DNA of 64,000 bases from assembly GCA_026184435.1 (NCBI GenBank), contig CP046447.1. One strand, written 5' to 3'. A program made the translations under genes and the position numbers. Positions 35,109 through 43,556 of the stretch are shown piece after piece. The notes beneath the pieces were generated by a model. The model did no database searches, was not told where the DNA came from, and worked only from the letters and a program-made list of their open reading frames with translations. This DNA comes from JAADFF01 sp013153035 (lineage in GTDB: Bacteria; Coprothermobacterota; Coprothermobacteria; Coprothermobacterales; JAADFF01). Position 1 is the first letter of the stretch; each line of letters opens with the position of its first letter.

Positions 35109-38081
35109 TTATGCATGACTGTCATATATTTCTATGCGGTCTTTACCCTTTGTTTTGGCCATGTACATAGTTTTGTCTGCTATATCTATGGCCTCTTCCA
35201 GAGAGATATCGGGTGAGTCTGTGTTGTATATACCGATGGATAAGGTAATCATGTATCGTCTTAAAAGGGGATTGTTTCTTACCCTGGTTTGTATACGGTT
35301 GGATACTTTGTATGCCGATTGTCTATCTGAGTAAGGGAGTATTATGAGGAATTCATCTCCACCGTACCTTATAGCCCTGTCTGATATTCGTATCTCTTCT
35401 GTGATGATAGATGATACAAGCCTCAACACCTTGTCTCCTTCACTGTGGCCATATATGTCGTTGACATACTTGAAATTGTCAATATCTATAAATATGAGCG
35501 ATACAGAATGTCCATCTAGTAATGTTCGTTTCCACATACGAGGGGCTTCATCGATGAGAAACCATCGTGAGTGCAGTCCGGTAAGACTGTCGAATTTGGC
35601 TTTTTCTACAATAGACAGGTTGTCTAGTATGTTGATAATGCTGTCGGCAAATCGTCTCAAGGTAGATATTGTTGTGTTGTCGAATATATCTTCTGCATAT
35701 CTATGCTCTGCATAAATAGTCAGTTTTTTATCACCTAATACATGGGTAATAAAGGCTGTAGATGGGTGTGATGTAATAACAGGTCCCTCTCCTGTTGGTA
35801 TATTTAGGTCTTCTACTGATTCTACGCCAACAATAGAATATATAGCCTCTATAGTTGAAGAGGCAGTTTCGTATTTGCCATATGCTGTAGTGAATGGTAT
35901 CTGAAGGCCTTTGAGAAGATGCTTCATAACGTCTTCTTTGGTGCTGCTTCCCATAGCAGAAAGGACAACTTCCAGTAACCTGCTTTTTTCCCTGTAACGT
36001 TTTGCAAGCAACTTGAAGAATGACTCGTTTAGCTCGGTCTTCATTCCTCCGCTGGCCTCTGCAATATCTTGTGGTGGTATACCGTCAAGTTCGTCGTATA
36101 TGAAGCGTGATGCAAGGGCATGCTCCATAGCCATAGCTGGATTGGTATCCTTTGTTAAGCGATACAGGTATGTATGGGTTTCAGCCCTTCCAAGAGGGTC
36201 ATCTCTTTGCATATACCGTCTGTGAAGTGCCATAAGGGCGGAGATGATTTTTTCGGTATTGTCTGTATATTTGCCTATGATGTATAGAAGTACAGGACTG
36301 CTGGAATGGTCAAATGACTTAACACTTATGCGCCCCTTAATCGTTTCTAGTGCCATTTTTAGGGCTTCCCATTGGGCCCTAAAGTAGGGTATAACTCCGT
36401 AACTTTGCCACTGCTTTAGAATAGTTTCCAGCTGTTGCCACATTTCTTCTCTCATGTAGTAAAGTGCTTTTATGCGAAATAGTATGTTTTTTTCTATTAC
36501 ATGCCTTTGAGGTTCTTGTAGTTTGTCTACAATCTCTGTGTATTTTAGAAAATCCTCTATATGACCATATTGCAGGCTTGCTTCTGCCATTGCACCGTAC
36601 AGATAAATGGATTCTTTAGGTCTAAAGACACTGGAGAGACTCTCTACAATAGATGTGAAGGTATGTTTGACAGTTGTATAGGGTATTCCCGCGTGGGGAG
36701 CTGTGATGAGCCAATGGCCAAACGAGCTGCTGCTGTGCATGAGATCGAGCCCTATGGCCTCCCAGTACATGGTAAATGGTATAGAGGGAGGTACATCGGC
36801 CTTGTACATGAGTATTGTGGCAAGACTTCTTAGTAGATGCCCTTTAAATGCCCTCAGTCCTTCCCTGTCGGATATTTCCTCTATGGTATTTCTGATGGTC
36901 TCTATAGCTTTCTCTGTGTGAATGCTTTTGCCAAGATGCCGTGAGAGTATTCTCAGTAGGTGCACCTTAATATGAAGTGGGATATCTTCTGGTATGGGAT
37001 TGTTCGTTATAAGGGATTCTACATCAATGTGGTGTTTTGTGAAGTGAACCATGTTGATGATGCCATAAGCGGCATATATCTTGTTTGTACTATCTGCTGT
37101 TTCATAAGCCCTGTGTAGGGCCTGCCACAGCTCTTCGTGGCTGTCAAGTTCTGTGCCCTCCATAATAACGGTTAGGAGCATGAGGAGTAAGGGCTCTGAT
37201 ATGCCCAGCTCTTGGAAATGTTCCAGTACATACATACCATATGTGCCCAGTAATCTTGTGTAGCCTAATACAAGTATGGCGTATCGTAATAGGTCCTTAT
37301 CAGCGATAATTTCCTCGGTGGTAAGTGTGCTTTCTATGAGGTGATATGCCGTGAGAAAGTGCTCTTGTTCTTCTATATACCTCTTTAGAATCTCTTTGAT
37401 GTATGTGGTTTTTTCTTCTTTCAATGTTTTAGATGCTATCAGGCCACCAAGAAAGTTGGGAATGCCTATGATATCCAGTGCCATATAGGCGTGCTTTGGG
37501 GTAGCCATATTCATGAGTGTGTAGACAGTATCTATGTCCTTGGGTATGAGATAGGGACCTACTCCCTCTTTGAACAGGTGGTGAAAGTGACATACCTTTT
37601 CTGCGTGTTCCTTTTTCAGGGCAAAGTTTTCCATTGATAGTAGGGAGAGTACTATATCGGTATCTTTGTGAGAAAGAACCATTTTGCGTCGTGGCATTCG
37701 TATGTGTATTTTGATATCCGAGGAGATATTGAGTTTGGGTATCGTGCGTATAAATTTTTCCATAGGGAAGTAAATGCCCGGAATATATCTATCTATTACC
37801 CATGTTTGGATTCCTGTTCCCTGAGAAATTTTCTCCATGCTTTGAAGTACAAGGGCATAGGGTATACGTCCATATGGTCTATCTCTACTGCTTTCTTTCA
37901 TGTCCTTTAGCACCTTGAGATTCATGTGAGGGAGTTTGATATCGTTTTGGCATGCATACCGTAGTACATAGCTGGCTATGTTTTGCAAAGGATATGCCGA
38001 GGCATGATTAGACAGCGGCAGATAGAAATATTCACCTTTCGGCAACGATGCCTTTTTTACAATATGAAACTGCTTGTTCAC
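35109..38081 (-). CDS. Large diguanylate cyclase with helical-repeat sensor region
   Basis: 990-aa cytoplasmic protein. The last about 165 residues are a GGDEF domain: FDSLTGLHSRWFLIDEA, FIDIDNFKYVNDIYGHSEGD and IRYGGDEFLIILP, with the active site intact. An I-site RISD lies five residues before GGDEF, so it should make c-di-GMP under product inhibition. A GAF-like stretch (about 700-820) precedes it. Residues about 100-690 are alpha-helical and look like TPR/SEL1-like repeats of the kind seen in transcription- or cyclase-linked sensors. No membrane helix is seen. GTG 38081 follows GGGGAGAG by 4 nt. The longer ORF start at 38105 has no ribosome site. Confidence 0.87.
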   Translation of the reverse strand: MNKQFHIVKKASLPKGEYFYLPLSNHASAYPLQNIASYVLRYACQNDIKLPHMNLKVLKDMKESSRDRPYGRIPYALVLQSMEKISQGTGIQTWVIDRYIPGIYFPMEKFIRTIPKLNISSDIKIHIRMPRRKMVLSHKDTDIVLSLLSMENFALKKEHAEKVCHFHHLFKEGVGPYLIPKDIDTVYTLMNMATPKHAYMALDIIGIPNFLGGLIASKTLKEEKTTYIKEILKRYIEEQEHFLTAYHLIESTLTTEEIIADKDLLRYAILVLGYTRLLGTYGMYVLEHFQELGISEPLLLMLLTVIMEGTELDSHEELWQALHRAYETADSTNKIYAAYGIINMVHFTKHHIDVESLITNNPIPEDIPLHIKVHLLRILSRHLGKSIHTEKAIETIRNTIEEISDREGLRAFKGHLLRSLATILMYKADVPPSIPFTMYWEAIGLDLMHSSSSFGHWLITAPHAGIPYTTVKHTFTSIVESLSSVFRPKESIYLYGAMAEASLQYGHIEDFLKYTEIVDKLQEPQRHVIEKNILFRIKALYYMREEMWQQLETILKQWQSYGVIPYFRAQWEALKMALETIKGRISVKSFDHSSSPVLLYIIGKYTDNTEKIISALMALHRRYMQRDDPLGRAETHTYLYRLTKDTNPAMAMEHALASRFIYDELDGIPPQDIAEASGGMKTELNESFFKLLAKRYREKSRLLEVVLSAMGSSTKEDVMKHLLKGLQIPFTTAYGKYETASSTIEAIYSIVGVESVEDLNIPTGEGPVITSHPSTAFITHVLGDKKLTIYAEHRYAEDIFDNTTISTLRRFADSIINILDNLSIVEKAKFDSLTGLHSRWFLIDEAPRMWKRTLLDGHSVSLIFIDIDNFKYVNDIYGHSEGDKVLRLVSSIITEEIRISDRAIRYGGDEFLIILPYSDRQSAYKVSNRIQTRVRNNPLLRRYMITLSIGIYNTDSPDISLEEAIDIADKTMYMAKTKGKDRIEIYDSHA

Positions 38082-38106
38082 TGTTCTCTCCCCCCACGGG
38101 GGCACT

Positions 38107-38613
38107 CTATGCTGTAAATGTTGGTGCCTTTGGTGGTTCTTTACCTCTTAGCACTTTATGATAATAGTCGTATGTCAGTGGTGTGCCCTCACTTATAATA
38201 TCGGCATCTACTACCTCTCCGATAAATAGCATATGAGTGCCTACATCTAGCTCGTGTTTAACTTTGGCCTCAAGATAGGCTAGAGCATGGTCGAATACGA
38301 TGGGTGCACCGGTGTTTCCTATCTTCCAGTTGATGGTATTGTCAAACTTATTAAAGTCTCTTCCACTACGAAATCCAAATCGACCTATAAATATCATGTC
38401 TGCTGTCTGATCGAGAACAGACACGCTAAATACCTTGCTGTGCCTTACATATTCACATGTTAGGTTGTCTTTGTGAAGGGCTATTGCTACCTGTACGGGA
38501 TTGGCAGTGATTTGGAATGCCACATTGGCAATCTGCCCGTTAGGTCTTCCATCTTTCACAGAGGCCACTATATACAGCCCATATGTCAGCTTATGCATTG
38601 CACGTTTGTTCAT
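38107..38613 (-). CDS. Flavin reductase-like FMN-binding protein
   Basis: 168-aa protein of the flavin-reductase-like/flavoredoxin family, binding FMN and passing electrons from NAD(P)H or another carrier. Typical signs: [61 protein letters not shown] and the late [16 protein letters not shown] 38613 has AAAAGGGGG about 8 nt upstream. The diguanylate cyclase gene follows 25 bp downstream in the same direction and may be cotranscribed. Confidence 0.9.
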   Translation of the reverse strand: MNKRAMHKLTYGLYIVASVKDGRPNGQIANVAFQITANPVQVAIALHKDNLTCEYVRHSKVFSVSVLDQTADMIFIGRFGFRSGRDFNKFDNTINWKIGNTGAPIVFDHALAYLEAKVKHELDVGTHMLFIGEVVDADIISEGTPLTYDYYHKVLRGKEPPKAPTFTA

Positions 38614-38634
38614 AAAAAATACCCCCTTTTCTGT

Positions 38635-38663
38635 ATTGTATCAGAGGATATATGTAATGGCAT
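38635..38663 (-). promoter_or_regulatory. Putative promoter of the flavin reductase gene
   Basis: Minus strand: ATGCCA (38663-38658), a 17-bp spacer and TACAAT (38640-38635), with an upstream TG giving the extended -10 TGATACAAT. Transcription would start about 15 nt before the ATG. Confidence 0.55.
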
Positions 38664-38715
38664 AAAAATGATGTTTGATAGTATAAATATAAGAGATGGT
38701 CTGGAGGTGATGTTT

Positions 38716-40269
38716 ATGCTTTGGGCTATGTTTGTCTTGCTATTTGCATTTAGTGTTTATGTTTCCTTTTCTGCTGGTGTGTGGTTTGGCGTAATAGATA
38801 CTTTGCTATTTTCTGTTTTTGGCGTGATTTTATACAGGCATGTTAAGAGTGCATTATTAGTGGATAACATTGCAAAAGAAGAGAAGAAAGATACCCTCCT
38901 GACGAGGGATATGGTAAAAATGACGACAAGGCTTGTAGAGGAGAATGAGAAACTTAGTGTTGATGCCGATGCTCTGAAAGAGAGCACGGAGAAACTGAGG
39001 ATAGCCGAAAGATATCTGGAGGAGAGCGTTGCAGAGATACAGAAGGCAACAGGCCTACTTTCAGAGCGTATGGATATGTTGAAGAGCTATTCAGATGAGG
39101 CCCTTTCCGCTGCTGAGAGTGCCAGCAAATCTGGCGAGACATTGGAGTTTTTATCGAGGGAAGGAGAAGAGGCCCTTAAGAAGATGGAAGATAGCATAGA
39201 GCGGATAGAAGTTGTGGATAAACTCAATAGAGACATGGTAAAGAAGTTGGAGGAAAAGAGTAAGGGTATAACAGAGCTTATAGATGTTATAGAGAAAATA
39301 GCAGCCCAAACCAACCTTCTTGCCCTCAATGCTGCCATAGAGGCGGCCCGTGCCGGTGAGGCGGGTAAAGGATTTGCCGTTGTGGCCTCTGAGATACGTA
39401 AGCTAGCAGAGGAAACAAAACACACGGCTGAGCAAATCAGAGAGGTTATAGGAGAGATGTCCGAGGCCGTTGCCGAGGTGCTATCTACAAGTGATAACCT
39501 CTCAGAAGAAATGAAATCTATTGCCAGTATAACCGAAGATGTAACTTCCAAGTTTTCCTCTATCATTAGCGGTGTAATGGATATAGGTAGCAGTATAGAG
39601 AATATGGTGAAGCTTGCCAGTAGCACGAGAGAAGTTGCCTCTTCTATCGGTGAGGCCACGGCGCTTGTTGTATCTGCTATGGAAAAGTTGCAATCGGAGA
39701 CGGAGGTCCTTGCCGACGTGACGGAAAAAATCGAGAAAGCCACTGCCGATGTTATGCATAGTACTGCTATTACATCTGATATTGTTAGTGAGACAGCGGA
39801 AAAGGTATTTGGTGCCTATGAGGATACTCTCAGGTCAAAGATAGAACCCTTTGTCGATAAGGCTATGTCCATTGTTGCTGCTTATCATGAGAGGGAACAA
39901 TCAGGCCAGCTGACAAGGCAGGAGGCGCAGGAACGGGCTAAGCAGGAGCTTAGGGATATGAGAAAGGGAAATTTATACATCTTTGTCAATGATGGAGACT
40001 ATGTATCCGTGGTCAATGCCAATAGAGACCTTGAGGGGCAAAATCTTGAACATATCACAGACCCACATGGTGTTGTACTTGTTAAGGAGATGGTTGATGG
40101 TTCTAAGGTGGCAGGTGATAAAGGTAAGACCCTCATATATGTGTGGCCAAAGCCCGGAACCGGCAAGAGTTCCCCTAAGATGTCTATTGCCAAGTGGTTT
40201 GCCCCATGGAGATGGTCTATTGGAACAGGTATTTATATAGATGAAGCATTTGATAATAAGCAGTTGTGA
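38716..40269 (+). CDS. Chemoreceptor-type signalling protein with a C-terminal Cache domain
   Basis: 517-aa protein. Two close N-terminal membrane helices (about residues 1-19 and 23-41) leave almost nothing outside. A coiled coil and an MCP signalling domain with [19 protein letters not shown] (about 197) follow. After it (about 365-517) comes an sCache_2-like domain ([26 protein letters not shown] ... [13 protein letters not shown]) that aligns with the extracellular Cache of the 19791 chemoreceptor. With no later membrane helix it must be cytoplasmic. ATG 38716 lies 6 nt after GGAGGTG (38703-38709). The ORF extension upstream runs through the divergent gene and is unsupported. Confidence 0.9.
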   Translation: MLWAMFVLLFAFSVYVSFSAGVWFGVIDTLLFSVFGVILYRHVKSALLVDNIAKEEKKDTLLTRDMVKMTTRLVEENEKLSVDADALKESTEKLRIAERYLEESVAEIQKATGLLSERMDMLKSYSDEALSAAESASKSGETLEFLSREGEEALKKMEDSIERIEVVDKLNRDMVKKLEEKSKGITELIDVIEKIAAQTNLLALNAAIEAARAGEAGKGFAVVASEIRKLAEETKHTAEQIREVIGEMSEAVAEVLSTSDNLSEEMKSIASITEDVTSKFSSIISGVMDIGSSIENMVKLASSTREVASSIGEATALVVSAMEKLQSETEVLADVTEKIEKATADVMHSTAITSDIVSETAEKVFGAYEDTLRSKIEPFVDKAMSIVAAYHEREQSGQLTRQEAQERAKQELRDMRKGNLYIFVNDGDYVSVVNANRDLEGQNLEHITDPHGVVLVKEMVDGSKVAGDKGKTLIYVWPKPGTGKSSPKMSIAKWFAPWRWSIGTGIYIDEAFDNKQL

Positions 40270-40321
40270 TACTATTAATATATAGACCATCGTTGTATAT
40301 ACGAAGGGGGATGGGGGTTTT

Positions 40322-40906
40322 ATGAATATGTGGCGTCGTATGTCTGTTTTGTTGGTGCTTTTGATTAGTATATCGTTGGTGCTGGTGGGTTGTTCTTGGG
40401 GCACATCTTCCACCACAGGTACTTCTACTACCACTCCAGTATCGCAGGGAACAGATGTCCAGATGACGGCATATGTGATAGCAGATGGTGGCACATATTT
40501 TTACCTAAAACCTGTCAAGGTAAAGGTGCACTTTGACTCTACACCAACACTTGAAGATAAGCTGAAAATGGCGTTGTCTTTGCTTGCATCACCAACTATT
40601 GCCACTGCCACTACACAGGTGCCACTACCTGAGGGTACTAAGGTGCTTGATGTCAAGGTGACAGGTTCCGTCGCTACAGTGAATTTCTCTAAAGAGATTA
40701 TGAAAAATCCCGGTGTCGGTGCCGAGGGGGAGGCTCTTGCCCTGTGTAGCATACCCCTTACGGCTAAGCAGTTTGGTATAGAAAAGGTCTATGTGCTTAT
40801 TGAAGGACAGAAGCCATCTGGAGCCAACGGTTATATAGATTTCTGGGGACATGTGGGACTTTATGAGCAGCCCCTCACCGCACAAGGTTGCCAAGACACA
40901 CCGTAA
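40322..40906 (+). CDS. GerMN-domain lipoprotein
   Basis: 194-aa lipoprotein. The signal peptide ends in a lipobox (VLVGC, Cys24), followed by a Ser/Thr-rich tether and then a GerMN (sporulation/germination GerM-type) domain: VPLPEGTKVLDVKVTGSVATVNFSKE, GEALALCSIPLTAKQFGIEKVYVLIEGQ. GerMN proteins sit on the outer face of the membrane. The spore link is a family association only, as no spore genes are seen here. ATG 40322 has GGGGATGGGGG upstream. The stop codon touches that of the convergent gene (no gap). Confidence 0.87.
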   Translation: MNMWRRMSVLLVLLISISLVLVGCSWGTSSTTGTSTTTPVSQGTDVQMTAYVIADGGTYFYLKPVKVKVHFDSTPTLEDKLKMALSLLASPTIATATTQVPLPEGTKVLDVKVTGSVATVNFSKEIMKNPGVGAEGEALALCSIPLTAKQFGIEKVYVLIEGQKPSGANGYIDFWGHVGLYEQPLTAQGCQDTP

Positions 40907-41842
40907 CTAGACATTGAGGCCATAGATGTCTCTATAGAAGGCATCTATGGCCTTTCTTGCATGCATGTAAAAGAAATTATCGGGGATATCAATCTCATCT
41001 ATCAGCGAAAACTTCATAAATAGGCATCTGAGGCACTCCTCTCGGGGCTGTGATATGAGTCTATTCATAATGTTTTGTATATGGCTGGGCAAGGGAAAGG
41101 ATATATGCCTTCTAAATGTCAGGTGCCCGTAGATGTATAGGGCTATAAAGACCTGTCTCAGTATATCTGGAGTTAGCTCACGGTTGCGTTTATAATAGTC
41201 TCCAATATCCATATCTATACGGTCTATAAGCACATCTACCCTAACATCTTGTATTTTTCTACCGAGCATATCTATACCCACCTGCGTGTGATGATTTTCT
41301 CCCCTCCTACTTCTGTAGGGTCTGACAATGCGGTAGTTACTCCAGTCTATGAGGTCTATGATGTCGGATATCGAGTCGTCTCTATCAAATTCCTGTATCT
41401 CTTCCCTGAGGTGCTTCAGTTCCTCTATATATTCCTTGGTATATTCAAAATGCCTGAGATACTTGTATATGATGCTGGATATACCGTACAGATCAAAGTT
41501 CACGAGATTGCCTAGTTGTGATGTTATATATTTCTCCCATAAAGGGTGTTTGTATACAATTGCCTCTGGATTGGTGTAGCTATAGGCAAGCAATATGCTA
41601 TCCATGTCTCCCTTACCTATTCCCTTAAGAAATGATTGAAGGGTGATATAGGTAATAGTGATATCTCCCTCGGTAAAATCAACTCTGCCGGGACTGTCCA
41701 TGTACATGATGCTTCTCAGTGTTGGTAGAAATACCCCCATAAGACGAGAAGTGTGTTCTTTTCCAAGTGTCAGCTTTTCATCTACCGATGCTATGTAAAG
41801 CACGTTAGGTACTATCTGTTTGCTCTTTAGCTGTATATCCAC
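40907..41842 (-). CDS. RlaP/YcgL-like nucleotidyltransferase-fold protein with a degenerate active site
   Basis: 311-aa cytoplasmic protein. The segment MGVFLPTLRSIM, then VDFTEGDITITYITLQSFLKG and GDMDSILLAYS matches the pattern of the RlaP/YcgL DNA-polymerase-beta-type nucleotidyltransferases (RGVFxPPxxY ... DITxYSLRKFL ... NPNxLELLF). In that family a GS and an SDxDxRG motif come just before; here the same places read IASVDEKLTLG and HTSRLMG, so the catalytic Asp pair is missing. The rest is helical, with basic RPYRSRRGENHHTQVG. GTG 41842 has GGAGGGGG upstream. It is a lone gene, so a non-catalytic or highly diverged role is possible. Confidence 0.55.
   Translation of the reverse strand: MDIQLKSKQIVPNVLYIASVDEKLTLGKEHTSRLMGVFLPTLRSIMYMDSPGRVDFTEGDITITYITLQSFLKGIGKGDMDSILLAYSYTNPEAIVYKHPLWEKYITSQLGNLVNFDLYGISSIIYKYLRHFEYTKEYIEELKHLREEIQEFDRDDSISDIIDLIDWSNYRIVRPYRSRRGENHHTQVGIDMLGRKIQDVRVDVLIDRIDMDIGDYYKRNRELTPDILRQVFIALYIYGHLTFRRHISFPLPSHIQNIMNRLISQPREECLRCLFMKFSLIDEIDIPDNFFYMHARKAIDAFYRDIYGLNV
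40917..40956 (+). terminator. Terminator of the GerMN gene, embedded in the convergent coding region
   Basis: AGGCCATAGATG (40917-40928) / CATCTATGGCCT (40942-40953), a 12-bp perfect stem with a 13-nt loop, then TTCTTG. It lies inside the 3' end of the minus-strand 40907 gene. Confidence 0.65.
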
Positions 41843-41888
41843 ATTACCCCCTCCACATATCTAATATATCATCTGGTGAGTTTATAAA

Positions 41889-41916
41889 GAAAAAAAAGGG
41901 GACCCGTAGGTCCCCT
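41889..41916 (-). terminator. Terminator of the thioredoxin-like gene
   Basis: AGGGGACC (41897-41904) / GGTCCCCT (41909-41916), loop CGTA. The minus-strand product ends in TTTTTTTT. Confidence 0.93.
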
Positions 41917-41964
41917 GAAGACTACACACCACTTCCAGAAAGGGGGATATGTGTAAGGCACCTG

Positions 41965-42237
41965 TTACATGCTCATGTAATAGGTGTACCTATCAATGTA
42001 TGACTCTATGTCTCTCAGTGAGAAATTACGGGCAAAGCGTGTTAGCTCTTTGCCCTCAGAGTCTACCAGCACAACGGCTGGTACCGAGAAGATGAGAAAC
42101 TGACCTGCTGTTTCTGGGTCGTTTTCCACATTAACAACCTGAAAAGGCACCTCATATTTCTCTGCTATCTCCTGTACACGGGGCAACATTGCCTCGCATA
42201 CTTTGCAAGTATTATTTTTAAAGTATAGTACCTTCAC
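41965..42237 (-). CDS. Thioredoxin-like protein
   Basis: 90-aa thioredoxin-fold protein. The redox pair is CKVC in LYFKNNTCKVCEAMLP. The cis-Pro is in FSVPAVVLVD. It is shorter than classical thioredoxin, close to the small archaeal/clostridial type, and presumably a cytoplasmic disulfide reductant. GTG 42237 is chosen because GGAGGTG lies 6 nt upstream. ORF start 42258 has no ribosome site. Confidence 0.88.
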   Translation of the reverse strand: MKVLYFKNNTCKVCEAMLPRVQEIAEKYEVPFQVVNVENDPETAGQFLIFSVPAVVLVDSEGKELTRFARNFSLRDIESYIDRYTYYMSM

Positions 42238-42358
42238 AGTTTTCACCTCCTCGGGCATACATCGTTTTGCATTTTATCACAAGTTTGGAAATTGTAAAGG
42301 AGAGGTTCTTAAAACTTATATGAGAATATAGGATACAATACATAAAGAGGTGATGTAT

Positions 42359-42577
42359 GTGAAAGTGGCAGACATGCTTATTGTTGTTGGTTTGCTTTTG
42401 ATTATCTTGGGACTTGTCTGGAAGGCTTTTCCCATGCTTGGCCGCTTGCCCGGTGACATTGTTATAAAGGGAGATGGCTATAGCATATACATACCTATTG
42501 TCTCGTCTATAATAGTATCTGTTTTACTAACAGTTGTTCTCAATATTATCATTAGACTCTTGGGGGGATCACGATGA
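42359..42577 (+). CDS. DUF2905-family small membrane protein
   Basis: 72-aa protein with two membrane helices joined by FPMLGRLPGDIVIKGDGY, the DUF2905 signature (GRLPGDI). GTG 42359 is 6 nt after AAAGAGGTG (42344-42352). Codons at 42350 and 42353 are within or against that site. Its end overlaps the following lipoprotein start (ATGA), so they are coupled. Function unknown. Confidence 0.85.
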   Translation: MKVADMLIVVGLLLIILGLVWKAFPMLGRLPGDIVIKGDGYSIYIPIVSSIIVSVLLTVVLNIIIRLLGGSR

Positions 42578-43236
42578 AAAAGTTTTTATCTGTGTTTCTT
42601 ATAGTATTCGCTTTTATAGGTCTGGTGGCCTGTGGTGGGCAGGGTGATAAGCAGAGCGCACAAACAGGTGTGGAGAATGCAGATGGTATTGTGATCACAG
42701 AAAACCTTGAAAAGGCAATATCAGAAAACCACCTGTCTATTGTTGGTTATGGCTTTTCTTGGCAATATGCCGGTATGCCCTCTGTATTCGTGCAGGTGAC
42801 GCCTACAGCGAACCTGCCTTCTATAGCCGAAAAATATGGCCTGACTTTCATAGACACTGAACCTGATAAGCTATTTGATATTGCCAAAGATTATGACGGC
42901 AAGGGGTATATAGACAAGCTTTCATGTAAAGGCCAGATATGCACACTAAAGGCCCTGAAGGATAGACTGGTAAAAAAGGTACCCTCTTTACGATTCAACG
43001 TGTATATAAGAAAGAATGGAGGTTTTAGCCTCAGGTTTTTCCTTCCTAAGGCAGGTATGACATGGGAAAATACGGCTTCTATGACAAAAGAGGATATGTT
43101 GAAATATATTGCCGATACTTTAGACGTGCAGTGCGATAACGTGAAAGATAATATGGGGCTTCTTGAGTGCCGTGCAGGTAATGTGGCTATATCTGTTGGG
43201 CAGGAACTGGGCTCTGTTATATATGGGGTGAAATAA
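42574..43236 (+). CDS. Putative lipoprotein
   Basis: 220-aa protein with signal peptide and lipobox LVAC (Cys20). After a polar tether the mature part has an alternating alpha/beta pattern and paired cysteines (LSCKGQICTLK; DVQCDNVKDNMGLLECRAG). It overlaps the DUF2905 gene by 4 bp. Its general layout (charged start, Cys-containing LSCKGQICTL-like segment) recalls the lipoprotein at 58276 (CYADAILKIEDKG), but homology is not certain. Function unknown. Confidence 0.75.
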   Translation: MKKFLSVFLIVFAFIGLVACGGQGDKQSAQTGVENADGIVITENLEKAISENHLSIVGYGFSWQYAGMPSVFVQVTPTANLPSIAEKYGLTFIDTEPDKLFDIAKDYDGKGYIDKLSCKGQICTLKALKDRLVKKVPSLRFNVYIRKNGGFSLRFFLPKAGMTWENTASMTKEDMLKYIADTLDVQCDNVKDNMGLLECRAGNVAISVGQELGSVIYGVK

Positions 43237-43237
43237 T

Positions 43238-43555
43238 ATGAAGGTAGACTTTCTTGTATCTGATAAAAACGGTATATATTCTCATCTGGCAAGGTCCCAT
43301 AGAGATGTAAGTTTTGTTGCCGTATATGATATTCGTATGGCAGATAGGTTTAATGAGGCATTAGAGTTTATACCCGTTTATGGCTCATATGAAAAGGTTA
43401 TAGAGATAGCAAAAGATGGAGGTATACCTGTTATAGCCATGTCTTTCCTCGATGAGGCATTTATTAAAGAGGTGGCAGCATATGGCATTGGTGTATTTGT
43501 CAGCTTAGATAAAGAGCGTATATCTGACATCATCTATAGTGTTGGGGGTGGATAA
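43238..43555 (+). CDS. Small hypothetical cytoplasmic protein
   Basis: 105-aa alpha/beta protein (MKVDFLVSDKNGIYSHLARS ... FVAVYDIRMADRF ... VFVSLDKERISDI). There is one base between the lipoprotein stop and its ATG, and one base between its stop and the pyrophosphatase ATG, so it is in the same operon. No family recognised. Its spacing suggests a partner of the pyrophosphatase or the lipoprotein, but nothing more can be said. Confidence 0.65.
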   Translation: MKVDFLVSDKNGIYSHLARSHRDVSFVAVYDIRMADRFNEALEFIPVYGSYEKVIEIAKDGGIPVIAMSFLDEAFIKEVAAYGIGVFVSLDKERISDIIYSVGGG

Positions 43556-43556
43556 T

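Noticed and set aside
38473..38715. Upstream extension of the C-terminal-Cache chemoreceptor ORF
   Set aside because: It overlaps the divergent flavin reductase gene and its promoter. ATG 38716 has a perfect ribosome site.
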